From: a virus
Length of the DNA: 24,748 nucleotides
Direction: 5' to 3' (one strand)
IMG/VR virus record: IMGVR_UViG_3300023245_000107
Location: 1-24,748 of that record
Shown here: one piece after another, positions 1 through 6,878 of the stretch
How the letters are laid out: every line of letters begins with the position of its first letter
How positions within the stretch are numbered: position 1 is the first letter of the stretch
Program-made: the position numbers and the translations under genes
The notes under the pieces: generated by a model
Database searches by the model: none
Seen by the model: the letters and a program-made list of their open reading frames with translations, nothing else
Told to the model about the DNA's origin: nothing

Positions 1-137
1 AATTGGAACGTCTTTTCCAGTTGACCGAACAGATGAAAGAACGAGAAAGTCTTTCTGAAGTTCAAGATAAAATGAGTGTACAAACCCCTAACATTGAAGA
101 AATAGCAGTTTCTGCTAAAGGAGAACCAAATGGTTAA
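1..137 (+). CDS. 3' end of a truncated gene, probably the portal protein
   Basis: The frame beginning at base 3 is open from the window edge to a TAA at 135-137 and gives a 44-residue tail rich in Glu, Gln, Lys and Leu at its start (LERLFQLTEQMKERE), a likely coiled-coil or helical C-terminus. It overlaps the next gene by 8 nt (ATGGTTAA). Nothing in the tail itself names the protein. Because the usual gene order in this phage type is terminase, portal, small proteins, scaffold, capsid, the portal is the best guess; that is inference from position only. Confidence 0.5.
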   Translation, partial: LERLFQLTEQMKERESLSEVQDKMSVQTPNIEEIAVSAKGEPNG

Positions 138-411
138 AAAATACCATCAAGATGCTAAGGATCGTCATGACGAATCTGTAGGCATGAAAAGATACGAAAG
201 ATCAAGAGAGCATGGAACAGGCTTTTACGGCATGTTGTCAGAAGACCATTCTGCTCCAGCTAACCTTCCACAACACGTGGTTCATAAGTTCTATCCTAAG
301 TGTGATGAATTCATGGGTTCTAAGCTAGATGACACAATCCGTGGTCTAGATGATACTCGTAGTGAAGACATTGATCTTATGGAAAAGCATGAATCAAAAG
401 TTAAATATTAA
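130..411 (+). CDS. Small conserved-type phage protein, 93 aa, next to portal
   Basis: Soluble, charged 93-residue protein of unknown function. Its N-terminal part carries KDRHDESVGMKR (residues 10-21), which is closely echoed by KDRRDESKGMEK in the 78-residue product at 593-829, so the two are probably diverged duplicates. No membrane segment or catalytic motif is visible. The start overlaps the preceding gene by 8 nt, which fits translational coupling. It belongs to the cluster of small genes between the portal and scaffold; a role in head assembly or as a minor virion component is only inferred from location. Confidence 0.75.
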   Translation: MVKKYHQDAKDRHDESVGMKRYERSREHGTGFYGMLSEDHSAPANLPQHVVHKFYPKCDEFMGSKLDDTIRGLDDTRSEDIDLMEKHESKVKY

Positions 412-419
412 GGGTTAAT

Positions 420-590
420 ATGGCTATGCCAAGACCTCAAGGCAAGGCATTCGAAATCGCACAAGATACGGTTCCGGGCTTGCATCATACTAAAGACAAA
501 CCGAGCGCCTTGAAAAATACAGGCCAAGATGGTTCTATGTCTGAAGTTGAGATAAACCAAACAAATAATATTTCAAATAAGGAAAGTTAG
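420..590 (+). CDS. Small hypothetical protein, 56 aa
   Basis: Reading frame of 57 codons from ATG at 420 to TAG at 588-590, filling exactly the gap between two neighbouring genes (8 nt after one, 2 nt before the next). AGGG at 411-414 lies 5 nt upstream as a modest ribosome site. The product begins MAMPRPQGKAFEIAQD, is hydrophilic with an Asn/Ser-rich end, and shows no recognisable domain. Packing and frame length support it as a real gene although it is short. Function unknown. Confidence 0.6.
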   Translation: MAMPRPQGKAFEIAQDTVPGLHHTKDKPSALKNTGQDGSMSEVEINQTNNISNKES

Positions 591-592
591 TT

Positions 593-829
593 ATGAAAAG
601 ACAAGGTTTTAATGATAGACTCGACGATTCCTTGGGTGCTAGACATCCAGGACCCCATAAAGAATCGATGAAAGATCGTAGAGATGAGTCTAAAGGAATG
701 GAAAAGAAAGCTACAGGTCACGCTTATGCCGGTGATAAAGCTATGGATAAGCAGTATGATAGTCATATGGCTCATGCTCACCATAAATATATGGCTGCTA
801 AGCATCGCAAAAAAATGCACAAGAAGTAG
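593..829 (+). CDS. Small Lys/His-rich protein, 78 aa, related to the protein at 130-411
   Basis: Basic protein with many Lys, His and Met residues and a very basic end (AAKHRKKMHKK). The motif MKDRRDESKGMEK (residues 26-38) matches the product of 130-411, suggesting duplication. AAGGA at 580-584 is positioned as its ribosome site, 8 nt before the ATG. A GC-rich hairpin follows the stop. Possible roles are nucleic-acid binding or virion packing, but no family can be named and this is inference from composition. Confidence 0.75.
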   Translation: MKRQGFNDRLDDSLGARHPGPHKESMKDRRDESKGMEKKATGHAYAGDKAMDKQYDSHMAHAHHKYMAAKHRKKMHKK

Positions 830-833
830 TAAT

Positions 834-855
834 AGTAGGGGTTTCGGCCCCTATT
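834..855 (+). other. Intercistronic hairpin
   Basis: An 8-bp stem, AGTAGGGG (834-841) against CCCCTATT (848-855) with one G-U pair and loop TTTCGG, sits 4 nt after the stop at 827-829 and just before the ribosome site (861-865) of the next gene. There is only a short T stretch (854-856), so it is either a weak terminator or an RNA stability/processing element rather than a strong terminator. Confidence 0.55.
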
Positions 856-873
856 TCATAAAGGATAAATATT

Positions 874-1155
874 ATGCCCTTTAAATCAGAAGCTCAAAGA
901 AAATATTTTAGAAGTCAGCTTCCCCATCTAGCAGATGAATGGGAATCACATACTCCTAAAAAGAAGTTACCAAAAAAAGTTAAGACTGGAGTCCAGAATG
1001 GCCTTAAAAAGAAAAGTCCCATCAAGAAAAAAGTCAGTAAAAAAGTCACCAAAAAAGCGTGCTGTAAAGGCTGCAAAGAAAATCATTCTTGCGAAGGGAA
1101 TAAAAGTAAAGCGAGGAGTAGAGTCCAAGCTAGAAAAAAAACCCGGAGGAAGTAA
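874..1155 (+). CDS. Small phage protein of the MPFKSxAQ type with Lys-rich tail, 93 aa
   Basis: The N-terminus (MPFKSEAQRKYFRSQLPHLA, then a Trp-containing segment and a Thr-Pro) follows a pattern I recognise in many small phage proteins that start MPFKSKAQ and end the conserved part with a Leu-Pro-x-Lys-Val motif, here LPKKVK (residues 32-37). Function of that family is not known to me. From about residue 40 the sequence becomes a Lys-rich tail with a CCKGC cluster (residues 63-67). AAGGA at 861-865 is the ribosome site. Its last 158 nt overlap the next gene in another frame, so the tail is dual-coding. A sequencing or natural +1 indel joining the two frames is an alternative. Confidence 0.7.
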   Translation: MPFKSEAQRKYFRSQLPHLADEWESHTPKKKLPKKVKTGVQNGLKKKSPIKKKVSKKVTKKACCKGCKENHSCEGNKSKARSRVQARKKTRRK

Positions 1156-1360
1156 TGTTGGAGAATATAAAAAAGTTTCTAAGGGGAAGTTCTGTGGTCC
1201 TAGTGGCGGTTCTCCTAAGGCTAGCTATCCTGTTAATTCTGCGAAACGCTGTCGTGCCGCTTTAGCTTATGCTCACAATGCTCCTAATCCTTCAGGGATA
1301 AGATCGTGCGTCCGCCAAAAATGCAAGGGTAAGGTTAAAGAGTTTGAAAAGAAGAAGTGA
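998..1360 (+). CDS. Basic phage protein with conserved FCGPSGG...NAPNPSGI domain, 120 aa
   Basis: The C-terminal half (GKFCGPSGGSPKASYPVNS, then RCRAALAYAHNAPNPSGI and two Cys) is a recognisable small conserved domain found in many phage head-region proteins, function unknown to me. The N-terminal half is Lys/Arg-rich, histone-like. I place the start at ATG 998 because GGAG at 988-991 lies 6 nt upstream; the longer frame back to 935 has no ribosome site. It overlaps the previous gene by 158 nt in a different frame and the next gene by 4 nt (GTGA). A plausible role is binding DNA or structured RNA, but only composition supports this. Confidence 0.7.
   Translation: MALKRKVPSRKKSVKKSPKKRAVKAAKKIILAKGIKVKRGVESKLEKKPGGSNVGEYKKVSKGKFCGPSGGSPKASYPVNSAKRCRAALAYAHNAPNPSGIRSCVRQKCKGKVKEFEKKK
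1155..1265 (+). CDS. Possible embedded 36-aa membrane peptide
   Basis: A third reading frame inside the previous gene opens at ATG 1155, overlapping the TAA of the gene ending at 1155 (TAATG). GGAGG at 1145-1149 gives a strong ribosome site 5 nt upstream. The product is 36 residues with a short basic N-terminus and a hydrophobic stretch (SVVLVAVLLRLAILLIL, residues 13-29) containing one Arg. TAATG junctions are used by real genes elsewhere in this window. Against it: the frame is short and the overlapping frame carries a conserved domain, so hydrophobicity may be accidental. Confidence 0.25.
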   Translation: MLENIKKFLRGSSVVLVAVLLRLAILLILRNAVVPL

Positions 1361-1545
1361 TAATCCAATGTCCCTCTTGTAAGATACAGACCAAAGACTC
1401 CACCTACCCTGAGGAAGGATATTCTACTCCCATTTGTTCTTTTTGTTCACAATCACGTACTCAGAAAGAAATCCTAGACTGGCAAGTATCCAATTTAGAG
1501 CAGATTCCTCCTGAGTTTTTTCCTGTTGTATTTAGACATTTCTAA
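1357..1545 (+). CDS. Small zinc-ribbon-like protein, 62 aa
   Basis: Starts with GTG at 1357 overlapping the previous stop (GTGA). Two CxxC pairs, CPSC at residues 5-8 and CSFC at residues 27-30, form a four-cysteine zinc-binding knuckle of zinc-ribbon type. The rest is a short hydrophilic helix and an aromatic end. Such small ribbons in phages bind nucleic acid or proteins; partner unknown. The 4-nt overlap argues for coupled translation with the upstream basic protein. Confidence 0.65.
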   Translation: MIIQCPSCKIQTKDSTYPEEGYSTPICSFCSQSRTQKEILDWQVSNLEQIPPEFFPVVFRHF

Positions 1546-1579
1546 AGGTATCTTTGTAGTCAACTTAAAGATATAAGTA

Positions 1580-2086
1580 GTGGAGAATATGGTAGAGACA
1601 ATAGGAAAAATAGCGACTGATCTGCAAGTCAAAGCTGATATGCAGACTGATTCTATAGAACTGCAAAGAGAAATGCTTGACGGCTCGAATTCTGAAAAGT
1701 CATTTGAAGATGAAGTAAGGTTTACCATTAATAGAGGTCTTAAAGACAGTGAAATTAATGGAGATTTCTTCGTCGTGGTATTGACCAAGAAAGAGCGTCT
1801 ATTAAAAAACGTTCTTCGGAATTACTTCTTTTATAGACAATCGTGTCCTACTCCTGAATTTGATCAAACGGTTTACCATTATCACCGAAAAGTAGATGAG
1901 GCGGAAAATCTATGGACCGTTCCTAATAATGCAGCATGTCGTTTTCTTCCAGAGCTAAGTAAAGACTTGCCTGAAGATCAGATGAGACTTGTTTATATGG
2001 TAGAGGCCTTTAATAACGGAGACTTAGACAGACTATGTTCTAAGCTTAACCTTAAAAAAGAATCAAAGATTCTTATAACTCCCTAA
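1580..2086 (+). CDS. Conserved-type phage protein with CPTPEFDQTVYHYHR motif, ~168 aa
   Basis: N-terminal third is helical and charged; the middle reads LTKKERLLKNVLRNYFFYRQ followed by SCPTPEFDQTVYHYHR and LWTVP, then a helical end (ED..RLVYMVEAFNNGDLDRL). I recognise this arrangement as a recurring uncharacterised phage protein found in the head gene region, but know no function. The start is uncertain: GTG at 1580 opens the frame, while ATG at 1589 lies only 3 nt after GGAG (1582-1585). It is the last gene before the regulatory gap preceding the scaffold. Confidence 0.75.
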   Translation: MENMVETIGKIATDLQVKADMQTDSIELQREMLDGSNSEKSFEDEVRFTINRGLKDSEINGDFFVVVLTKKERLLKNVLRNYFFYRQSCPTPEFDQTVYHYHRKVDEAENLWTVPNNAACRFLPELSKDLPEDQMRLVYMVEAFNNGDLDRLCSKLNLKKESKILITP

Positions 2087-2166
2087 CTACTAATCTTCTA
2101 CTTATTTCTACTGATTTAGTAATAACCGTATATTTATTAGTAGTTAAATATTTAATTATTTATACT
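2084..2166 (+). promoter_or_regulatory. Inverted repeat and possible promoter before the capsid genes
   Basis: A perfect 11-bp inverted repeat, TAACTACTAAT (2084-2094, including the upstream stop codon) and ATTAGTAGTTA (2136-2146), flanks 41 nt of AT-rich DNA. Downstream TATACT (2161-2166) is a good -10 box, but the best -35 at 18-nt spacing (TTAGTA, 2137-2142, inside the right repeat arm) is weak. The arrangement could be a repressor site over a capsid-operon promoter or a long-loop RNA stem ending the previous transcript; neither is proven. Confidence 0.4.
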
Positions 2167-2212
2167 TATGGAAGGTATTTTCGCATAGCCAGCGTCATGG
2201 TCATACCCACTC

Positions 2213-2248
2213 GACGTACCGCGTTAACGTCAAACGCAAAGGAGATAT
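2213..2248 (+). promoter_or_regulatory. Structured leader and T7-gene-10-like ribosome site of the scaffold gene
   Basis: Just before the scaffold start the DNA becomes GC-richer. Two mutually exclusive 5-bp stems are possible: GACGT (2213-2217) with ACGTC (2227-2231), or GCGTT (2221-2225) with AACGC (2233-2237). The second ends directly before AAAGGAG (2238-2244), which is followed by ATAT and the ATG at 2249, a site resembling the strong leader of T7 gene 10. This may tune translation of scaffold and capsid. Confidence 0.4.
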
Positions 2249-2968
2249 ATGGACGAACCAACTTTGAACGTAGCTGAAGAAATTCAGCAAGAGGAAGCCG
2301 TTCAGCCTCAAACAGACCAAGAGTCTGAGTCTAATATTCCCGAAGGTTCATCTCAGGAAGAGAAGAGGGCTACATCGAAAGATGAGAACTTTATCAGACT
2401 AAGAGAAACCAAGGAGCAGCTTGAGAGAGAGAATAGAGAGCTTAAGCAATATTATCTGAAGATGCAAGCGAAGGAATCCCCTAAAGAAGAGGATGATTTC
2501 AACGTAGAAGATGATGATATAGTAGAAGGTCGAATTGTTAGAAAGCTTCATAATGAGATTAAGGAACTGAAGAAATTCAGAGATTCTTATAATCAAGAGA
2601 AGCAGGCTAGTATACCCGATCGTCTCAAATCTAAGTTTTCTGATTTCGAACAAGTTGTAACTCCTGAAAATGTAGAGAAATTAAAACAAACCGAGCCAGA
2701 GCTTTATGCTTCTATAACGGCTGGGGGAGATCTCTATAATAAAGGCGTTTCGGCTTACAAGACGTTGAGGGCGATTGGTATTGTGAAAGATGATCCATAT
2801 GTATCAGAGAAAAAACAAGTGCAATCTAACACTGAAAAGCCTGTGTCATCACAAGCAATTCGGGGTCAGGGCGCCTTGTCCGACGCAAATATCTTTGCTC
2901 AGGGATTGACTCCGACTTTAAAGAAACAACTCCAAAAAGAAATGGAGGAGGCTTCTAAGGCTCGATAA
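2249..2968 (+). CDS. Capsid scaffold protein
   Basis: Highly acidic, Gln/Glu-rich 239-residue protein lying directly before the major capsid gene, the standard place for a scaffold. Residues 1-40 are disordered and acidic, residues 45-75 form a predicted coiled coil (LRETKEQLERENRELKQYY), an acidic patch EEDDFNVEDDD follows near 80-90, then further helices and a basic helical end (LKKQLQKEMEEASKAR), as expected for a scaffold tail that contacts the coat protein. The protein would fill the procapsid interior and leave on maturation. Assigned from composition, length and position rather than a domain hit. Confidence 0.8.
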   Translation: MDEPTLNVAEEIQQEEAVQPQTDQESESNIPEGSSQEEKRATSKDENFIRLRETKEQLERENRELKQYYLKMQAKESPKEEDDFNVEDDDIVEGRIVRKLHNEIKELKKFRDSYNQEKQASIPDRLKSKFSDFEQVVTPENVEKLKQTEPELYASITAGGDLYNKGVSAYKTLRAIGIVKDDPYVSEKKQVQSNTEKPVSSQAIRGQGALSDANIFAQGLTPTLKKQLQKEMEEASKAR

Positions 2969-2981
2969 CTCGAGGTATTAG

Positions 2982-3929
2982 ATGACTACAACAACATCCA
3001 TCTTGTCCGCTCCGGTTCAGCAGAGTTTTTCTTACAAGCTTTTGTCTGTTCCAGTGCCGAACATGATTTATAATATACCTGCGATGTATAAGCAAATGCC
3101 CCGTAATGGTGGTACAACACTTAGAATGCGCAGATATGATCCTTTGGCAACAGCCACAGTTCCATTAGGGAACACAGGGGTAACACCTCCACCACAACAA
3201 CTAACCGCGGTCAACATTGACGCGACGATTGATTTTTACGGGACATACATACTGCTAAATGAGCAAGTAACCCTTCAGAATCAAGACCCTGTTCTTAATG
3301 AAGCTGCTCAAAGATTGGGAATATCCCTCAGACAAACAGAGGATGAATTAACTCGTAATATGCTTGCATCTACGGCTTCTTTCATCAATGCAACGGGTGG
3401 TACTAATGGAGACAATCCTACAGAACTAACTCGTTCAGACGTAGATGATGTTATTCGCACATTAGCTGATAACAATGCATATACAATTTCTGCGAACATT
3501 CGTGGAGAAGACAGATTTGGTACAGCACCGGTACGAGATGCATATTTCGCACTGGCTTCTACTAAATTGATTGGTGACTTAGAGAATGTACAGGGATTTA
3601 TTGCTAAAGCCCAGTACCCTTCTCCAATGGAAGCTTTAAGAGAAGAATGGTGTTCCATTTCTAACTTAAGATTCTTAGTATCCTCTATTGGCTCAGTTTC
3701 AGTGGGCGCATCTAACCTCGGTGCTGACGTTTATAACGTCTTCAATGTAGGTATGGAAGCATTCGCTGTTATCGAACAAGATGGTTACAGCTCACAGTTC
3801 TTATATCGTCCACCTATTTATGATGGTCCTTTAGCGCTTAACGCTTCAGTAGGATATAAGATGGCACAAGTACCACGTATCACCAACGATGCATGGATCA
3901 TTAATCTACGTACAACCCTAGCAGCATAA
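2982..3929 (+). CDS. Major capsid protein, N4-gp56 family
   Basis: The 315-residue protein shows the typical N4-gp56-type beginning: a short arm, then FSYKLLSVPVPNMIYNIPAM and a Gly-Thr-Thr-Leu-x-x-Arg-Arg-Tyr segment at about residues 44-52, followed by a PLGNTGVTPPP turn near 59-71. Central and C-terminal parts (HK97-type fold in known relatives) include the VIRTLADNNAYTI and DAYFALAS stretches. It assembles the icosahedral shell on the scaffold encoded just upstream. Start is 13 nt after the scaffold stop with a weak ribosome site (CGAGG). A strong AAGGAGG follows for the next gene. Confidence 0.88.
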   Translation: MTTTTSILSAPVQQSFSYKLLSVPVPNMIYNIPAMYKQMPRNGGTTLRMRRYDPLATATVPLGNTGVTPPPQQLTAVNIDATIDFYGTYILLNEQVTLQNQDPVLNEAAQRLGISLRQTEDELTRNMLASTASFINATGGTNGDNPTELTRSDVDDVIRTLADNNAYTISANIRGEDRFGTAPVRDAYFALASTKLIGDLENVQGFIAKAQYPSPMEALREEWCSISNLRFLVSSIGSVSVGASNLGADVYNVFNVGMEAFAVIEQDGYSSQFLYRPPIYDGPLALNASVGYKMAQVPRITNDAWIINLRTTLAA

Positions 3930-3939
3930 GGAGGCTATA

Positions 3940-4914
3940 ATGGACAACACAATTATCCAACAAGGCCGCTTTACTTCTACGGGAGAAGCGGTAGAATTAC
4001 AAATCCGATCTGATGTAGATTGGATGCGAGTAATAAACTATACGATTGCTGATGCTGATCAAACAGCCGCTATCGGTGTAGAGTATTACTGGCAGAGAGG
4101 TATGGCAGCAGACACTGGGATTTCTTATTTGAAATCAAATGCAGCAGCAGCGGCTAACTTAACGAATGCGATGGCATCAGGTGGTTTTACACTTCTTGAT
4201 ACATCTGATTCACCTCTTGGTCCTATTAATGCCACAATCACAGCTATCAGTGCAGCAGCACCTCCTGTTTCAACAAATACGGGTGTGAATGCTTTATCTG
4301 CTGGCGATGTAGTAAGATTGACTAATGTAGCAGGAGCTCAACAATTAGGTGGACTAGACTTTACAGTAGGGAATGCAACTCTTTCCGATACTACTTTTAG
4401 TCTTGATTATATGCCTTTAATTGTAGCGGGTACAACAGGGTCTTGGAGAAAAGTAAATTTCCAACCTCAGTTCTATCCTAGACATAGAGCTATTAGCTCT
4501 ATCTCAGCGGCTCAAAGTGCAGTTGTTATTATGACTGTTACCCATGGGTTTACTGTTGGACAAGAGGTAAAACTCGTGGTTCCTGCAGCTTATGGAATGG
4601 TACAAGCAGATTCTCTTCAAGGTAAAATTACAGCAATAAATACAGCGACTAACTCTATTACACTAGATATCGATTCTAGTGCTTTTACAGCTTTTGCGTT
4701 CCCTGTTTCTGCTATAGTTCCTTTTAGTCCTGCTTTAGTCGTTCCAGTGGGACAAGCAGTTGAAGGTACAACAAGCAATCTATTAGATGATGCGACAATA
4801 AATACTTCATTCTTAGGAATGAAATTAGCAGCTGGTACAGCAAGTCCAGCGGGCGCTAATGCTAATGTAATTTACTGGGTAGCTGGTAAATCCTATAGTG
4901 TAAGTAACGCTTAG
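3940..4914 (+). CDS. Probable head decoration/capsid-associated protein with repeated beta domains
   Basis: 324-residue Ala/Thr/Ser-rich protein placed between the major capsid gene and a terminator, preceded by an AAGGAGG ribosome site. After an N-terminal beta domain (residues 1-50) there appear to be two copies of a small beta module: one around residues 100-165 (ALSAGDVVRLTNVAGAQQ) and one around 180-250 (THGFTVGQEVKLVVP, then ITAINTATNSITLDID). This module resembles the FCCH-like phage beta domains and recurs in the hub protein at 6878-9112. Co-transcription with the coat gene suggests a capsid surface protein in high copy; this is inference. Confidence 0.65.
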   Translation: MDNTIIQQGRFTSTGEAVELQIRSDVDWMRVINYTIADADQTAAIGVEYYWQRGMAADTGISYLKSNAAAAANLTNAMASGGFTLLDTSDSPLGPINATITAISAAAPPVSTNTGVNALSAGDVVRLTNVAGAQQLGGLDFTVGNATLSDTTFSLDYMPLIVAGTTGSWRKVNFQPQFYPRHRAISSISAAQSAVVIMTVTHGFTVGQEVKLVVPAAYGMVQADSLQGKITAINTATNSITLDIDSSAFTAFAFPVSAIVPFSPALVVPVGQAVEGTTSNLLDDATINTSFLGMKLAAGTASPAGANANVIYWVAGKSYSVSNA

Positions 4915-4923
4915 ATAAACTTT

Positions 4924-4946
4924 AGAGGGGAGAAATCCCCTCTTTT
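4924..4946 (+). terminator. Rho-independent terminator after the capsid genes
   Basis: Perfect 8-bp stem AGAGGGGA (4924-4931) and TCCCCTCT (4936-4943) with a GAAA tetraloop and a following T stretch to 4946. It starts 10 nt after the stop of the decoration gene and precedes the adaptor operon, so it probably sets a high capsid-to-tail expression ratio. Confidence 0.88.
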
Positions 4947-4963
4947 CATACAGTGGAGACGAT

Positions 4964-5323
4964 ATGACAACAATAATCAAACAACAGCCTAACAGGCGTA
5001 AGATCACCAGTACCGAGATGAATAAACTCAGAGAAGCAGATCACAAAATGGTGAAGGGCATATTCAGATGTTATGAGCCAAGAGGTGGTTCTTTTACTTT
5101 TAATTTTAAAAAGTATAAGGGTGATAATGTCTTAAAGTATACTATGGTCGATGGCGAAACCTACGATGTTCCAATCATGGTCGCTAAACATTTAAATCAA
5201 AACTGTTGGTATCCAAGACATACCCACATTCAAGATATGAATGGAGTACCCATGGTAAATCAGGGCAAGAAAGTACAGAGATGTAGTTTTGAAAGTCTAG
5301 AATTTTTTAGGGAAGAAGAATGA
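4964..5323 (+). CDS. Small head-completion-region protein, 119 aa
   Basis: Basic, mixed alpha/beta protein of unknown function. The middle holds FRCYEPRGGSFTFNFKKYKG (about residues 37-56), then YTMVDGETYDVPIMVAKHLN, and NCWYPRHTH with clustered Cys and His. I recognise the general pattern as a small uncharacterised protein found after the capsid gene in related environmental phages. GGAG at 4955-4958 is the ribosome site. It overlaps the adaptor gene by 4 nt (ATGA), suggesting a connected role in closing the head or building the neck. Confidence 0.7.
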   Translation: MTTIIKQQPNRRKITSTEMNKLREADHKMVKGIFRCYEPRGGSFTFNFKKYKGDNVLKYTMVDGETYDVPIMVAKHLNQNCWYPRHTHIQDMNGVPMVNQGKKVQRCSFESLEFFREEE

Positions 5324-6327
5324 GCACACTCGGTCTAATACGAAATAAAGTTAGAAGATTGACGGGGCGTCCCTCGGAGCAACAGATAACACTTGCTCAA
5401 GTGGATGAATACATTAATACGTTTTATCTCTATGACATGCCTGAGACTCTCCGTCTTTTTGATCAAAAGACTATTTTTCAATTCATGACCGAAGCGAACG
5501 TCGACACGTACGATATGCGTAACCAAATGGTTACCGATGATGCGGGAAGTTCTACTCTTTATCGAGCAGCCGATGTTTATAATAACCTTATTCCTCCTGC
5601 TTACGTAGCTGGATATCAGGTAATGTGGACTCAGTCCAGAGAACAGCTCTTTATCCAATATCCTGCAATCGCTCAGTTAAATCAAACGTTAGAGGGAGAT
5701 GGAACAGCAGGTCCTTATAGTGTTACTTTTGCCAATACTCCTATCTTACAAAGATCTGTCTCAGTCGGAGCCATTGATAATACCGAAACAGTTATCAATC
5801 TAGTAGATGAGCCAGTGAATAGAAGAGATGGGGACTTGTATCCTATAAATACAATGGTACCCACCGCTATATCTCCTTTTGATATCAACTATCTAACGGG
5901 GGTTGTCACTGTAACTTTTTCTAATGCAATACCTATAGGGAATGAAATCTCTTTTAGTGGTGTTCCTTATGTGGCTAATAGACCCCAAGCCATCTTATTT
6001 TTTGATAACATCCTGACGATGCGTCCTATTCCGGATGCGAGTTATCTAATACGGATCGATGCTTATAAGCGACCCACCTCTTTACTAGCTACTAATACGA
6101 ATCCGCAGTTAACTCAGTGGTGGCAATATATAGCTTTTGGTACAGCTTTAAAGATATTTGAAGATCAACAAGACATGGACGGCTATAATCAGATAATGCC
6201 GATGTTTATGAAACAAGAAAGTCTTGTCTTAAGACGGACAATTGTTCAGCAAACTAACCAAAGAACTAGTACTATTTATACAGAAGGACTCTCGTTTCCT
6301 TATGGTAATAATAACAATCAATTTTAG
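5320..6327 (+). CDS. Head-tail adaptor / tail tube-type protein
   Basis: 335 residues. The N-terminus is helical (LGLIRNKVRRLTGRPSEQQITLAQVDEYINTF in outline) and is followed by a beta-rich middle (residues 120-220) and a helical C-terminus with QWWQYIAFGTALKIFEDQQD (about residues 266-285) and an Asn/Gln-rich tail. This helix-beta-helix layout, and its place after the capsid block and before the hub gene, match the ring-forming adaptors of short-tailed phages that sit under the portal. Start overlaps the previous gene (ATGA). Confidence 0.65.
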   Translation: MSTLGLIRNKVRRLTGRPSEQQITLAQVDEYINTFYLYDMPETLRLFDQKTIFQFMTEANVDTYDMRNQMVTDDAGSSTLYRAADVYNNLIPPAYVAGYQVMWTQSREQLFIQYPAIAQLNQTLEGDGTAGPYSVTFANTPILQRSVSVGAIDNTETVINLVDEPVNRRDGDLYPINTMVPTAISPFDINYLTGVVTVTFSNAIPIGNEISFSGVPYVANRPQAILFFDNILTMRPIPDASYLIRIDAYKRPTSLLATNTNPQLTQWWQYIAFGTALKIFEDQQDMDGYNQIMPMFMKQESLVLRRTIVQQTNQRTSTIYTEGLSFPYGNNNNQF

Positions 6328-6335
6328 GAGGCTCA

Positions 6336-6878
6336 ATGGCCTACGTTCCCACCACTCCTAGTGGCCCTTCCGAAGATCCTTCTCAAAGCCAACCCAAAAT
6401 TACTGCTAACTTTGAAGGCATAAGCACCTTTGTACAAGTTAATCATGGAAACTTTGACGATCCAGATGAAGGTAAGCATTTATTTATGCAAATGCCGGTT
6501 CAAGGAGCAGCTCCTACTACAGGAGCAACTGAAGGAGCTTTATACACTAAAACTCTAGCAGCTCAAGCAGAGCTTTATTACCGTAAACAAAGTTCAGGAG
6601 CGGAAGTGCAAATGACAGGACCTTTTACTGCTGCTGCTAATGGCTTAGTAACTCTACCTGGTGGGCTCATCATTATATGGGGCACAGCCTCATCTGGAAA
6701 CGGACTTCCAGTAAGCTACCATACGGCTTTTCCTACAGCTAGTTTTACAGTCCAGGTAACGCAAAATACCACGGGAGCACTAGCGGTAGGAGCGGTAGTT
6801 GTAGATAATACTCAATTTACTTTTTTTTCTAATCCTCCTAATGTAGTGAGTTTCTCGTATTTAGCTATAGGTAACTAA
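6336..6878 (+). CDS. Short tail fibre protein with gp53-like C-terminal domain
   Basis: 180 residues. After a Pro/Ser-rich arm (MAYVPTTPSGPSEDPSQS), the segment ITANFEGISTFVQVNHGNFD and EGKHLFMQMPVQ follows a pattern common to phage fibre shafts. The C-terminal part (LPGGLIIIWGTASS near residues 107-120, an aromatic beta sandwich, and a final FSYLAIGN) matches the gp53-like fibre-tip domain, whose members end in an Ala-Ile-Gly-Tyr/Asn motif. It is likely a trimeric receptor or attachment spike. TAGGAGG lies directly before the start; its stop overlaps the hub start (TAATG). Confidence 0.72.
   Translation: MAYVPTTPSGPSEDPSQSQPKITANFEGISTFVQVNHGNFDDPDEGKHLFMQMPVQGAAPTTGATEGALYTKTLAAQAELYYRKQSSGAEVQMTGPFTAAANGLVTLPGGLIIIWGTASSGNGLPVSYHTAFPTASFTVQVTQNTTGALAVGAVVVDNTQFTFFSNPPNVVSFSYLAIGN

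Noticed and set aside
587-820. Minus-strand frame of 77 aa opposite the small gene at 593-829
   Set aside because: It mirrors a real plus gene whose ribosome site and packing are clear; no minus-strand ribosome site or neighbours.
935-997. Upstream extension of the 998-1360 gene to ATG 935
   Set aside because: No ribosome site before 935, whereas GGAG stands 6 nt before ATG 998.
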